Notes: a model not told the origin generated them from the sequence alone. Counted from the first letter of the stretch, positions 12,638-23,869 are shown. The stretch is DNA of 64,000 bases from Spirometra erinaceieuropaei (GCA_902702965.1 CACRXP010000030.1:828887-892886); one strand, 5' to 3'. Translations and numbers: made by a program.

Positions 12638-12920
12638 GGTTCCCCTGGAACAGGTTTATCTAAATGCTGACGTTTCGAAGAGCTTGGTCGGCTCTCCATT
12701 GTCAAAGCGTAAAATGCACCTAATCGACCAGAGATCACAAGTGAAGCGTCACGTTGGTCGACCTAGTGCTGATCGATTTTTTCTCTCCTCTCGCTGCCTC
12801 GGCCTCTTGGGGAATGGTTGACGGGCGTTTTGTCTGCGTGCTCCGTGAGACGTCCACTCCGTCGGGGGGAGGTAACTGAACCAGTGTCGGGTGGTCGGCC
12901 AGGCTGTTATTGTTCCTCTT
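12638..12920 (-). mobile_element. PLE-type tail, left arm of an inverted pair
   Basis: This is an inverted copy, with few differences by eye, of 13078-13360; a third copy is at 35186-35425. Read on the minus strand it ends in a hammerhead-like block (12666-12708) followed by 'aataaacctgttcc'-like sequence and a GAA tract, the layout of the PLE tails elsewhere in the window. No endonuclease domain was recognised, so assignment to PLEs rests on the shared tail layout and the CGAAACGTCAG core. Confidence 0.6.
12666..12708 (-). ncRNA. hammerhead-like motif with altered core
   Basis: The minus strand reads GCT, then TTGACAA where CTGANGA is expected, a stem II hairpin (gagagcc / ggcucuu type), then CGAAACGTC and AGC. 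Stem I (GCT/AGC) and stem II can form, but two core positions differ from the canonical hammerhead, so cleavage activity is doubtful. Confidence 0.45.
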
Positions 12921-13077
12921 CACCGAGTAAAATCGCCTTTCGGGCTGTTTCCGTATGGCCTTCTTAAGTCCGGTGTGGTTTTTTGGTCCTGAACTCTACG
13001 ATTGTGATGACGTAAGACTTTGTAAGCTGCAGGAAGGTCCAGATGCCTGTTGATGGATTGGGCATCGGAGAATTACA

Positions 13078-13360
13078 CCTCGGCGAAGAACAAGAACCGC
13101 CAGACCGACCACCCGACACTGTTTCAGTTACCTCCCCCCGACGGAGCGGTGACTCACAAAGCACGCAGACAAAACACCCGTCAACCATCCCCTGATAGGC
13201 CGAGGCAGTGAGAGGAGAGGAAAATCGATCAGCCCGAGGCCGACCAACGTGACACTCCACTTGTGATCTCTGGTCGATTAGGTGCATTTTACGCTTTGAC
13301 AATGGAGAGCCAACCAAGCTCTTCGAAACGTCAGCAACTAAATAAACCTATTCCGGTGAG
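13078..13360 (+). mobile_element. PLE-type tail, right arm of an inverted pair
   Basis: Plus-strand counterpart of 12638-12920. Landmarks: 'cacccgacactgtttcagtt', 'acctccccccgacggagcgg', 'acaaaacacccgtcaaccat' and 'ctggtcgattaggtgcattt', then the hammerhead-like block and 'aataaacctattccgg'. The two arms face away from each other across a spacer of about 160 bp, the same head-to-head geometry as the confirmed PLE pairs. Confidence 0.6.
13293..13335 (+). ncRNA. hammerhead-like motif with altered core
   Basis: GCT, TTGACAA, the hairpin 'ggagagcc..aagctctt', CGAAACGTC, AGC, followed 6 bases later by AATAAA. The layout matches the intact hammerheads at 40607-40648 and elsewhere, with C-to-T at core position 3 and G-to-A at position 8. 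Confidence 0.45.
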
Positions 13361-13399
13361 CCCATCTTCTTCTTATTATTATTATTATTACTGATTTGG

Positions 13400-14832
13400 T
13401 TGCACGATGAATGCATTCCATAAATGCCTCATCACGTGTGCGTCCACTGTTTATATCGCTTGCTGTCTCTGATCACGAGGGTAGGTATGATTCCGAAGCA
13501 CCAGAGAGAAGAAATCCTCGTTTCACAGGTCCAGTCTTTTGCTTCTCAGTAATCATATACAATAACGTTGACGCCAATGTCTCTTCCTCTGGACTCATCT
13601 TGTGCTTTGCAAAAACGCTAGTACCACCTGAGCTTGCTTAGTCAGTTGGTTTGCGCGTGGGCTGTAGCCTAATTCTTACATGACCTAACAGAGAATTTAA
13701 GTCTACACACAGGGTCGGACACTTGTAACATTTCCAAATCTGGACGACTGCCGGTACAGTTGGTCTGACAATATGCAAAAAAGTGGAATGCGGCTAGCTG
13801 AGGAAACAACCCTCGAATTGTTGTGGGCGGTCACGCTCATGTTTTTAACTGTGTTACTGTTTAATGCGTACATTTTGCAGATTGTCTCAACATGCTCTCC
13901 CCCCCTACCCTACTTCGGGCTGCCTAACATTAACTTCCCGAATCCCTGTGAGCCTGCGTCTTCCGTTTCCATGGCGCTGCGTTGAGTGTTGGAAGGTGCC
14001 TCGCTTATTGACGTGCCTCCTCTTACTACTGCCCATATGCTTCTGGTGTTCAATGCGCTACTCCTTCACATGACACCTTTTGTTTTTTCAATATACTTCC
14101 TTCCACTTTGTTTCTCCCCCTCCTCTCTCCCCCCCCCCACCACAATTTCCCAAGGGATCTTTATTACAGTGTTTGCAATTAGTTACCATAGCATTTAGTA
14201 TGCTGCTGCTTACGCCTCTTTGATATGCCTACCTGACCAATTTCTTAAATGTCCCACGAGTTAGGTTACTGCTCCATCAATTTCAAAAGGTTTGCCGACT
14301 TGAGTAAGTGCCCAGTTTAAGTAATCTAAGTAGTCAGCTTAAAGTTTGAGTTTTTACAGTCTGGGTAGTAAAGTGAATGAAAGTGTGGGGAGGGGCGAAG
14401 TGATGTGGTCATGTGGGCTAAACCGACCTGAAGAGTATTCGTCACTGGCCTAGTTCAACATCCCCCGAGTAAAACAAATTCGTCAATCCCAACTGTCCCA
14501 TCGCAATTTCGGCGCTTCAACTGTGCTCACGGAGTAAGCTGTCTCGGCCAGAAAATAAGTCATTGAGGAAAATGGCGAGTGCAAACGCTCACGTGGCGAG
14601 AATGTTAAGGCAAAGTTCCCATCCTATCCTCAGGTCAAGGAAACTTTCCGGGTGATCAGTTGAGTGCCTTAGAGTTCTTATATATTATCGCGACGCCGCC
14701 TGTGTGGGACGGCGGGGATAACGGAGTCCCTTTAGACAAACCGGTCCGGTGGTCATAGGTAACAGAAGTCATAACACCAATGTGCGCACTGGAGAAGACT
14801 AATTCCCCGAGCACATCCTTCAGACGATATTA
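13400..14832. other. no recognisable feature
   Basis: Three overlapping frames of about 70 codons at 13773-14198 are Leu/Pro/Ser-rich with pyrimidine-rich DNA (for example the C run near 14130). I recognise no domain in them. No member of the window's repeat families is seen. Confidence 0.35.
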
Positions 14833-15639
14833 CGGTAGGTGGGCTAACTCATGAAATATCAACCAAAATTCCGAAGTACGTTTTCGCTTCGAAAAGATTA
14901 ATTAAGTAGGGTTGTAAAACTAATCAGCTTGCAGCATAATTCTATAATATTTCAGTTACCTCAGGATGCCGGCTTTCGAACGAACTTCCTTCCGGCGGCA
15001 TGCAAAAACTGCACTCTGTAAAAAAGGACTACTTAAGTGACATGCATTTTTCTCGTTGATTTTCGATGCTCCTAAAAGTTCAATTATATTTCATGGAAAA
15101 CATGCATAAAAATATTTATTCTTTCGCTCATTCCGTAGAATATTTCGTCTTCTTCCACTCTAACACTCGAAGGGAGGGTAATATTAGATTTTCGAAAACG
15201 TTTCCAATTCCCGAATAACTTTGAACCCGCTCTGCCGTTATACTTGCATCCAGGCTTTCCAAACCACAAGCCGTATATGTTCCGTGCACGAAAAACCACA
15301 AATTTCCTCTACGGTTTTAAGAGGAGACTATATAAGGTTCATAAAATTTAGCAGTGGATTTGATCCATATTATTAAGTTTACAAGCCACATTGGTATATG
15401 CAGCGACATGACGTTTTATGAACGGCCATTTATCGGTATTAAATAAACTCACAATTGGAAACTTTTTCAAACCGAATTCTACCCTTGCTTCGAGTATTAA
15501 ATTGGAAAAAACACATATTTTTCTACCGAATGAGCGAAAAAAATGAATATTTTTATTCATGTTTTCCATGAAATATAATTGGACTTTTAAGGGCATCGAA
15601 AATCAATTGGAAAAATGCATGCTATTTAAGTAGTCATTC
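14833..15639 (+). mobile_element. palindromic MITE, subfamily A, right end truncated
   Basis: Starts CGGTAGGTGGGCTAACTC after a TA (14831-14832) and carries the full left arm and centre ('ttgaacccgctctgccgtta'). The right arm stops near 15639, just after 'taagtagtcatt', so about 165 bp of the right terminus is missing. Confidence 0.85.
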
Positions 15640-15960
15640 GATCACGTTTGTAATTCCCTTGTCTAACTCTTCTATCATCTGAACCACCCAGCCGGTTGTA
15701 CTCCGACTGACATTTATAGAGGTAGACGGATATTGTTTAATTCTTCCTTCGTTTATACAACCAAGATTTCATAAACTGTTTTTATGAGACCTTCCTTGAA
15801 TGCTGTCAGCTGTTCTAGTCAGTATATTGCCTCCAAGTTATGTGGCTATCCTAGTTACTGATGGCCTATTGTCTGGGCTTGCACATTTTAGATCTGACCA
15901 TACTATGCGAAGGATAACCAATGCTGCAATTAATCTACTCACCAGTTTGATAAAGAATGA

Positions 15961-16510
15961 ACACAGACCAAAGGCAACCATCAGACGTCAGGTAATAAGA
16001 CCGAAAGGTACGCTGCCACGGCTAGAAACGTCTGGAGTCGTTTATTGGATCTGGTGCAGTTGCGGACAAGGTAACTACGTCATAGAAACCGGAAGATATC
16101 TCCAAACGCGGATGGCCGAACAAACTGCAGCGGTGCGGAGAAATCACGTTAGCTCTCAAGTTACGGCTCATTCGACGAGATCCGGCCACACATTCAAATT
16201 CGACGAGGCCGAAATTCTCGCTAGAGGTGGTAACCGCGTGAGCCGGGAGCTGCTTGAGTAATGGTTTACTGGCCCTCAGTCCATTAACAAGCGCAAGGAC
16301 CTTCCCCTTCCATACTCGGTGCTAAGACTTAGCCTAGGCGGAGTGATTAGGTACGCGGGGTGGGCACAGGTGAACACTGTTCCCAACACCAGGGTCAGTG
16401 CCTCAGATGGTCGAGCAATCATCACACCAACATCCAACGCAAAAGAGGAGATTGCAGCAATTAACGGCACGATATCGGCCATCAAACAGTCATCACGTCA
16501 AGCGAAATAA
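15961..16510 (+). pseudogene. PLE GIY-YIG endonuclease domain (degenerate)
   Basis: The protein reads LPRLETSGVVYWIWCSCGQ, then GNYVIETGRYLQTRMAEQ, then STRSGHTFKFDEAEILARGG and NRVSRELLE, where a TAG at 16259-16261 interrupts it; it then reads on as WFTGPQSINK and LPLPYSVLRLSLGGV to a stop at 16510. The family uses a GVY/GIY strand, a YVGETGR strand-helix and an R..EH acid. Here YVGETGR has become YVIETGR and the EH has become EQ, so with the internal stop the enzyme is very likely inactive. In PLEs this domain nicks the target for TPRT. Confidence 0.85.
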
Positions 16511-16624
16511 TCCCTGATGAAGGGGGTGGGGAAGACGTGAATATTTATATGTATGCGGTAGCATGACGACTGCGTCCTATAAATACTGCAGCCCCTTGTG
16601 CATGAACCACCGGTACCTGCTCTT

Positions 16625-16666
16625 GTCTCTGATGATGTGTTCGAGCAGGAATCCGAAACATCAGAC
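16625..16666 (+). ncRNA. hammerhead ribozyme motif (PLE tail)
   Basis: GTCT (stem I), CTGATGA (core), stem II arm/loop 'tgtgttcgagcaggaatcc', GAAAC, ATC, AGAC (stem I). Stem I is four Watson-Crick pairs. Stem II can form from GTTC and GAAT-type bases around a GAGCAG loop. The usual ACGTC after GAA is here ACATC. The AATAA-type 'taataaag' follows 1-2 bases later. Hammerheads in PLEs are known; cleavage of this copy is untested. Confidence 0.65.
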
Positions 16667-16725
16667 TAATAAAGCGCTTAACCCAGCGATCGTGTCTCCT
16701 TCTTCACAAAGAATGAACTCGACAG

Positions 16726-18299
16726 TTGTCTATAGATTTAAGGGACACCCGAAAGTAGGTAGTGGATCCAGTACTGTAGAATCAAAGCGACTTAATCAAT
16801 ATTTGTGCTCTAAGTTTTGGAGAGCTCCAATAACTTTTCATCTTACCAGATTAATTTGCGGGATTGGAATAAAACAAAACCGAAGTTTACTCCCCCTTTT
16901 ACAGAAGTATTTGAACCTAAGAATGATAGAGTGTATTTACTTTCTCCAATATCAGGTCAGACGCTTAATCTGCCTACAATAGTAAACAAAATAGAAAAAG
17001 TATTTTTAACAATTGCAGTTGGACTTGCCTAACCTTGCCGCCATGTGTGAACATTAGTCAGTTAATAGAGCATAGTGTGCGAGAACGTGCGACAGAAGTT
17101 CCATCATAACTTTTTAGGTGCACAGATTTTAAGCGCTTTCAAAACATCTAAGTCAAAGAAAACGAAGCTTGTGTAAGTCCCCCCAACTGAGGTTGAGACG
17201 CAGAATGGTCATTGTAGATATTTTCCTTTTGCATGCATATCACCACTAATTGTTTTGTGATCAGATACTTAAGCGACAGTATATTGATAACCCTTTGCAT
17301 GGCTAGCAGGTGTCTGTAATGGTTCGTTGCCAACAGCGACACCTCTCGTTCATCTCGCAATCGAACTCCCAGTCCGTAATTTTACTGACGCAAAGTGATC
17401 CATCAGCGATGTATGAAAAAAACGCTTATTTTTGTCCTAAATTTTACTCAAATGTGACAAGAATATCAGGTTTTCTTCGATGTTTAAATGGTGGCCATTG
17501 GGGTTTATCAATATTACAACTTATTCCGATCGATAAAAGATTTACTGGTAAAAAAACATATTCAACAGTTAATTGCCTACAGTTTCTCCTTCAATGTTGA
17601 AATTAAAATTACCAGCAGTCAGCTTCTGTCAATTTTTCGAAAAACCTCGTAAGAATCTTCCGTAAATGACTTCTCATGATTTAAATCATTACTTTCCACT
17701 AGCCTGAATACCTCAGTCCCCTGAAGCGAATGATAGGATACTACCCTGCCTTGAATGCTTAGACTAAGAGCTTCCTGCGTGACCCTCGAACTAAACAGCC
17801 ATGGAGATTTTTCATAAGGTAACAAATGACTAGCCTAGTAATTTATCCGTAATTCCTGCAAAATTCGATCAGTATGATTGTATCATCGAAACAGTCAGTC
17901 AGACTGTTTTGTCCTGATAAATTGTAGTCTTTAAAAAGTTGCCGTCATCTATGAACAGAACACCCCTTGGATTAAACGTCAATAAGAGGGTAGTCATGTT
18001 TTGCATTTGAGGGAAAATAAAGTAAGTAAAAACAAGGCCGAGAAAACAAACTCAGTTACAACAGTACAGATAAGTCATAAATAAAATCGGATTATCAATC
18101 GAATATACTTTCCAAAGGGTTTGTGAGCTTAGATTAATGGCTGATGGAAATCATAAAGCGATAACGTTAACTTTCCAGACGTCTTTTAATTTGTTCGACC
18201 ACACATCAAACATTTAACAAACATTTGGAATAGGAATGAGAATTAATACGGCGTTTCTGGTGCGTACAAGTCCAAGGAAATAAGTAATCCCACGCTTGA
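16726..18299. other. no recognisable feature
   Basis: AT-rich DNA with frames of up to 139 codons that lack recognisable motifs. No inverted repeats, tRNA boxes or members of the other repeat families were seen. Confidence 0.35.
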
Positions 18300-18756
18300 G
18301 CACAGGAGTCCAGCGATTTAATGTCATTTAATTCGTTCAATCATGTTTTGGTTATCACGCATATCAATGCCCCCAAAATGGCTCATCTTAACGCAGTTGA
18401 AAACCAAAAAAACCGTAGTTAATTTGTTTGTCTACGTCTGATACAGTCAACAACAAAACGCGTCTGCAAAATAACCAGCGTAAAGGATAAGAGTGAGGAT
18501 TAATGTGAAAATTTGAGCGTAAACATGTCTTATAAAACACGTATGCTGACTCTGAGGCAGAGGAGTCTAGGGATCGAAAGCCATTTTATTCGCTTATTCA
18601 TGTTCTAGATATTACGCACTTTAACTTTTTCCATACTGGTTCACCTTGCCACAGTCGAAAACCATAAAAACGCCAACTAATTTTTCTGTCTACGCCTGAT
18701 ACCCTCAACAGCACAACATGTCCCCAAATAATCAGCGTTCAGAATACGAATTGTGG
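18300..18756 (+). repeat. diverged direct duplication, unit about 257 bp
   Basis: The segment 18300-18498 (cagcgatttaatgtcattta, ttcgttcaatcatgttttgg, gtctacgtctgatacagtca) recurs diverged at 18557-18756 (gggatcgaaagccattttat, ttcgcttattcatgttctag, gtctacgcctgataccctca). About 58 bp separate the units. No coding function is seen. Confidence 0.7.
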
Positions 18757-19136
18757 TTTAAGAGATTTCTTAGACGGTACGCCACTGAAAGCATACTCAA
18801 TAATTGTGATTACTTTCAGGTCTTTTTCTGGAGCGCTTGTGAAATTTCAATATCTTCACATTTTTATACTATGTTTGATGGCAACAATGGTAGCAATGAT
18901 TGTAATCAAATTACGTGCCTTGACGATTCCATTAAGGGCTGATGATGGCATAATTTTGGATGAGATCTGATGATCGGCTCTGAGAAAATGTTAACCTGCG
19001 GCAATTCTCTGCAACCCAATTAACTTATATTCCTATGTATCGATGAGCGGATGATGGTGAGTGAAGGTCTGTTTCGAGGGCACTGTTCTGTCGGCCTCAA
19101 GTTTTTCGAACGTGCCATTTCAATAGTGGTGAAAAT

Positions 19137-19967
19137 GTGATTCCACTCCGTCCAATCGTCTCACTCCGAGGCACATCCACAGACGGGCTTACAATCTGGC
19201 TATTTCCGAAGCTAAGATTCTTAACTGCAGGCTCACAAGCAACGGTGCACTCAGCAGAACAATTCCTTGACAAAATAGGGGCAGTCACGATCGAACCGAA
19301 TGAGAGGATGGTGTCTTTTGGCGTCGTCTCACTCTTCCCGTCCATACCACAGGTCCTTGTGGTCGAAACGCTCAGTGACCTGCTACGTCAAAATTACGAC
19401 GGGGGCGATGGCCAGTCAACAGCTCAGGATCTCATAGAACTCATGGGACACTGCTTCAAGACATTCCTTGCCTTCGAAGGGATCACATGCGAGCAAATCA
19501 AGGGCACTCCAATGGGTTCACCGATCTCCGGGCTCATTGCCGAGGCGGCTTTACAAAAACTCGAGAGACGACTATTCGAGGAGTACAAACCCAAGTTTTG
19601 GGCAGGCTACGTTGATGGCACCTTTGTAATCATCGACCGGGATAAAATCGACTACTATGCGGAACTACTTAACTCAATCATTCTCGATCTACAGTTCACG
19701 ATGGAAGGGGAAGTAGGGGGCAAACTTCCATTCTTGCATGTTCTCGTCTGCCGTCAACCAAACGGCCAACTAGCGACGTCGGTCTACAGAAAACCGCTGC
19801 AAATGCTCAGCTACAACAGCAACCACCCGCTACAACACAAACGAAGCTGTGTCCGGACGCCATACCGACGGGTGGAAACTCATTGTAGCACGCCAGCCGC
19901 CAAACTGGACGAGATAAAGCTCCTCCATGAACTCCTCAGTCAACGGCCATTCGCAGGCATTCATTGA
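19137..19967 (+). pseudogene. PLE reverse transcriptase, catalytically dead
   Basis: An uninterrupted frame of 276 codons. In order: PLRPIVSLRGTSTDGL, the motif A region ERMVSFGVVSLFPSIP, then FEGITCEQIKGTPMGSPISG, LIAEAALQKLERRLFEEYKP, the motif C region FWAGYVDGTFVII, and the thumb VYRKPLQMLSYNSNHPLQHK. PLE RTs have Asp in motif A (SFDVTSLF) and two Asp in motif C (YVDD). Here motif A has Gly for Asp and motif C is YVDG, so two catalytic carboxylates are gone although the frame is open. The initiating codon shown is a GTG inside the conserved domain, so the true N terminus is missing. Confidence 0.88.
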
Positions 19968-20059
19968 ACGGAGCCGAATCAGCCAAAGAAACGGAATCAA
20001 GAGCATAGTCAGTCGAACTCGTGGCGGAGCATACCGTACATTAAAAGGGTATCCGAAGC

Positions 20060-20400
20060 CGCGGCACTAGGAATAGGTGTTGCCCACAGGTCTGACTCAG
20101 CAATCTGTCGGCAAGTGATGCGGTCAAAAGATCCGATCCCTAAGCAGGAGATGTCGGCCGTCGTCCACCGACCTCAGTGCAGCCGCGGGCAGTGCAACTA
20201 CGTTGGGGAAACCGGCCGACGGCCGCGAACGCGAATGCACGAGCATAAGTTGGCGATGCCAAGGCTGGACCCAAAGTCGAGGTAGCAACCCATGCAGCAC
20301 AAATGGGACACAGCTTCATCTTTGACGCCGTTGAGATTGTGAGCCAGGGCGGTGATCATACAGCAAGGCGAGTGCAAGAAGCCTGGATGTGCACCGACTG
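20060..20400 (+). pseudogene. PLE GIY-YIG endonuclease, frameshifted
   Basis: In one frame: SAVVHRPQCSRGQCNYVGET, then GRRPRTRMHEHKLAMPRLDP, ending in a TAG at 20282. Similarity continues in another frame as ATHAAQMGHSFIFDAVEIV. The YVGETGR block, the RTRMHEH helix with its acidic residue and the GH.F.FD..EI block are all present, but the GVVY strand is eroded and a frameshift/stop splits the domain. Confidence 0.8.
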
Positions 20401-20550
20401 CCCTGTCAACCGCCACATCAATTTGCCCCCCCCCCCACCTGCCTGACTTTACGAAACTTCTTAATGGGGGACAGTCACGGCGCAGAAAAATCGGGACCAT
20501 CAGTCATCTCCGCGGCCGAGGGGGGCGATTCAAGTCACGGTGACTTTTCA

Positions 20551-20595
20551 GTCTCTGAAAATGGGTAGACGAATCAACGACTCGAAACGTCGGAC
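20551..20595 (+). ncRNA. hammerhead-like motif in PLE tail (altered core)
   Basis: GTCT, CTGAAAA (canonical CTGANGA with G-to-A at position 8), a hairpin GGGT..ACTC with a longer loop, CGAAACGTC, GGAC, then AATAAA 6 bases downstream. Stem I GTCT/GGAC has one G-U wobble. It has the same placement as the intact hammerheads in the other PLE subfamily. Confidence 0.5.
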
Positions 20596-20640
20596 CTCCA
20601 ATAAACCCCTCGCGGTGAACGCCTCTTCGACTTTTTAACG

Positions 20641-22956
20641 TCCCATTTATTCAGTTGTTAACGGATATAGAAGATCCCGGACTCCGGTGTAACGGTGACG
20701 AATTGACTGTTTCGCGCGTCATGACCTCCGAGGGGAAAAATCCTGAATGTTCCGACATCCATTGATTTGGCTCCACGCCTGAGAAAAGACACCACGCTTG
20801 CTGGATGATGTGGCACACACTGATTGGTTAACACAACGCACGCGCGGATTTCGCGGTCGGTCTGGCTCGCTGTACCGTGTGTGCTAGAAGTTCACCATGA
20901 CTCCATTTGTATGTCCACGATAAGAGTCATTCGAAAATATCCCTTAGCGTCCGGCGGGAACACCGTCTAAAGGCTCGTATAAGGTAAAGATACGCAATCG
21001 CTAGAACAAGAATGTTACTTGCCTGATATTCAGCCTCACCCTCGAACCTATTATCGACTCATATCAGGACCAGATCCGAAATATATGCACTAAATCAACA
21101 ACCTGCCTTATTGCCATAAACCGCCGCATAATTCAGGTTCATGATACGGAATTTTCCTGTTAATTTTGTAGGCTTTAGTTTATCTAAAACAATTCGAAAA
21201 ATATCTTTAAATTGCATGAAATCATGGCTGAATGGATAAAATCAATCCTCACATTTCATTTAAATTTATTCGTATATTAGTAAGATAACAAATGTTTAAT
21301 CTTAGTCATTTGCACATTCGTAATGAACATTAGCTTAAACGATTGTCTTCATGTAAACTCCAAGTCTTGTGTTTTTGGTACATTTGCTGTGAAAGTTAGC
21401 TCTAAGTACGTCTTTATAAGAAAGCTAATGCTTTTTCTTGTGATTATGTCCAAAGGTACGGTTGGATTAGTGTATAAGAACCTCCTTGAAAGATTAATGT
21501 TTGGATGAACAAGAAGTGCGTAGCATAAAGACTGCGCGAAAACACAGTCTGTCAATGTCAAAAGACGAACAAATGCAAACGGTCTAGTCGCAAAATAAAA
21601 TACGCAGCCATTTGTGGTTCCAACGTCGAAAACTCGAATAGGCAAAGAAGTTTAAAAAAAGACGATATTATTTACGGACTTTTGCAAGGATACATCAAGA
21701 AACTCTCTACGCGGAGGACCATTTCGCGCCCGCTCATGGCGAATGTGTTCCAAACTCTGATAGGCAGCTCGATTGCAAAGTAGTTCTACTACAGCGTCCT
21801 AACTACCCAATGGAAATAAGTAGCAACGATATAAGTACAAATTGTAAGACGGGTTCTTATACCCTTATCAACATTACATTAACAGGTTTATTCAGTCGGT
21901 TTAAAGAAGGCCCCTACTCTAGTGTATGCGCCCCAGTTAAGACACTTTATGCAAAGTTCACATTTACAGAAAACAATAAACTAGTGCTAACAAGAATTTC
22001 CCAATGATTTAATAACCACGTCCTACTATTGCGCAACATGAAGAAATTAATAAACCTTGAAGGTGACGAGAAAAACAGCGTGAACCAAACGTCTAAAAAT
22101 CAGGTCTGATCTGTGACATCAGAATAGGAGATCAGAAAGTACACAATACCATGCAGGTCACAACCAGTCTGAGGGGAATAAAAGTACATGTGGGCTAAAA
22201 TACCTGAAATTATTAAAGCAAAATCTGACCTACAGCATTGCCTTACTGTTTGCACTGGTCAGCTTCGAGACACGTTATGAAAGCTGTCCCCACTATGGTG
22301 CGGTGCTGCAACTGATAGCGAAACGCCATCTAAAGATACGTGAGGAGACTGGCACGGTATTGCCTGCTTGCTTGGAATGTGCTTACATCGGGAAACATGT
22401 GGATTGCTGTGCGTTATCTTCTGTCTGGCTGTCAGAGCTGTCCGCGCATGAATGAGGACTCTCAAGTCTGTTGTGGCGGTTTTTCATATTACATGGTGTT
22501 GGTATTCACTATCTTTCCCTGCTGTAAGATGATATGCGGATGGCTTGTTCTGTCCTGGAGCTCCAGATTAGAGCAAGAGAGTCAACTTACTGTAGCAAGC
22601 GACTAGGAAAAAGAGTTACCTCACTTATAGTTGCCTTAGTCCGTAAGGTTTCTTGATTAACCTCGTTTACTCTATATCAGAATGGCATCAAAATTTGGCG
22701 AAAGATGTTAACAAAAGGTAAATTTCAGACAAAGGTCGCAACAGCTAGAAATCTGAGCATTTATTTTGGGTCCCAGCAGGTTTACCCGACTTATAGAGAA
22801 GGCTGAGGAGAGTGTACTCCAGTCATCAGATGCGACGGTCGAACTATCAAAAAGGTATGAAGCTTACAACATCTCGGTTCGTGTGATCAAGTGGGGCGCT
22901 TGTGAGAGTGCTCTATTTCTGGGTATTGTTTACAAAAATCGAGATAGGTCTAACAC
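20641..22956. other. no recognisable gene
   Basis: AT-rich, with frames under 100 codons and no recognised domain. A Cys-rich 88-codon frame at 22340-22606 has no motif spacing I can assign. No repeat family seen elsewhere in the window was identified. Confidence 0.35.
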
Positions 22957-23865
22957 CTGAACCTATAAGTCTCAAATAGAATGATTTACTCCAAGTTAGC
23001 TATTAATTTCTGAAGAAATGAAAAAGCTGCAATTTCGGAACAGGAGCGTCTACCAGAAAGCCCACAGGGAACGCCGGGGCACCCGATAGTTCGACCGTCG
23101 TTGCCGGCCATGTCAACCGTGTGCTTCACAACAAGGTGAAGCAGGCACGGTGGCTTGTGCGTGATTTAGTTTATGGTGGTAGTTGACTTACACAGCATCT
23201 ACCACACTCTCCCCTCCCGCCCCCCATCTGGACCCGGTGTCAAGACAGAGTCGAGAAGACCGGAGGCAGGGGGAGGACGCGGGTGGATGACACGGTCGAG
23301 CCCACACCTTGACGCTCCACTCCGCACCCCATGACCAACACAGCAAATGACCAGATTTTTGACCGACAACAACGATTGGGGGCGGCGGGGGTCGCACTGT
23401 GCGCGAAGACTGTCGGATACCGGGTCTGTTACCAGAGCCCGAAATGTTGGCATCTGTTATGGTGCGCAATCCTATAACGCCCGCCAAAATCCGATATGGC
23501 CCCCATATTGTTCTAGCGCATCTACCAGGTGGTCCGTTCGGGAGCACTCCGGGAGACCCACTGATGAGCCGAACTCCTCGCAGCTCTGTCATGCAGCGAC
23601 AAAATATTGGCAAAACACGTGTTTGGGCCTTTGGCTAGCATCTGTGCTGTCAAGTATGGTATATCATGCAATCTTAATATATATATCTGTCTATTTGTTG
23701 GTAGTTTATGAAAACAACGAGGTTATTCCCCAGTGGCTGATTGAATTCAGCCCAAATATCGATGTCAAAATTTAGCCTGAGCCCCTAGGTCTTTAATAGT
23801 CTGATTGAATCCGAGTTGGCGATTAATTTCTGATGAAATTTACAAGCTGCAAAGACGAGGCATCG
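22957..23865. repeat. pair of about 80-bp direct repeats bracketing a repeat C copy
   Basis: 'agttagctattaatttctga' plus 'aaaagctgcaat' near 22997-23033 corresponds to 'agttggcgattaatttctga' plus 'tacaagctgcaaa' near 23813-23855, with similarity extending leftward over 'cctgaacctataagtct' and 'cctgagcccctaggtct'. The two repeats lie on either side of the minus-strand repeat C copy at 23085-23560. They may be a duplication made with the insertion or part of a larger composite. Confidence 0.55.
23085..23560 (-). repeat. dispersed repeat C (full-length-looking copy)
   Basis: Minus-strand copy with all landmarks: 'gatagttcgaccgtcgttgc', 'gtttatggtggtagttgact', 'cagcatctaccacactctcc', 'acccggtgtcaagacagagt', 'gacacggtcgagcccacacc', 'gaccgacaacaacgattggg' and 'gaaatgttggcatctgttat'. 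Open frames across it (for example 141 codons, 23188-23613) shift between copies and look like by-products of GC-rich sequence, not a conserved protein. Confidence 0.72.
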
Positions 23866-23869
23866 TTTA

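Larger units (their letters stand above)
15961..16725 (+). mobile_element. Penelope-like element 3' part (GIY-YIG endonuclease and hammerhead tail)
   Basis: A PLE copy lacking its RT. It begins at 'acacagaccaaaggcaacca', carries the endonuclease frame (15961-16510) and then a non-coding tail with 'tatgcggtagcatg', 'tcctataaatactgcag', a hammerhead motif (16625-16666) and the terminal 'cgatcgtgtctccttcttc'. The same order recurs, inverted or direct, at 40545, 47141, 47425, 50274, 50622 and 60110. Confidence 0.88.
19100..20640 (+). mobile_element. Penelope-like element, nearly full 3' portion (RT + endonuclease + tail)
   Basis: The most complete PLE in the window: an RT frame (19137-19967), a frameshifted GIY-YIG endonuclease (about 20060-20400), a G/C-rich linker with a C run near 20430, and a tail with a hammerhead-like block (20551-20595) followed by 'ccaataaacccctcgcggtg'. 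The order RT then GIY-YIG is diagnostic for endonuclease-bearing PLEs. It belongs to a different subfamily from the 15961 and 40545 copies. The 5' end was not located. Confidence 0.85.

Noticed and set aside
23188..23613. 141-codon minus frame within repeat C as a repeat-encoded protein
   Set aside because: The frame is not conserved among C copies; openness is due to GC-rich composition.
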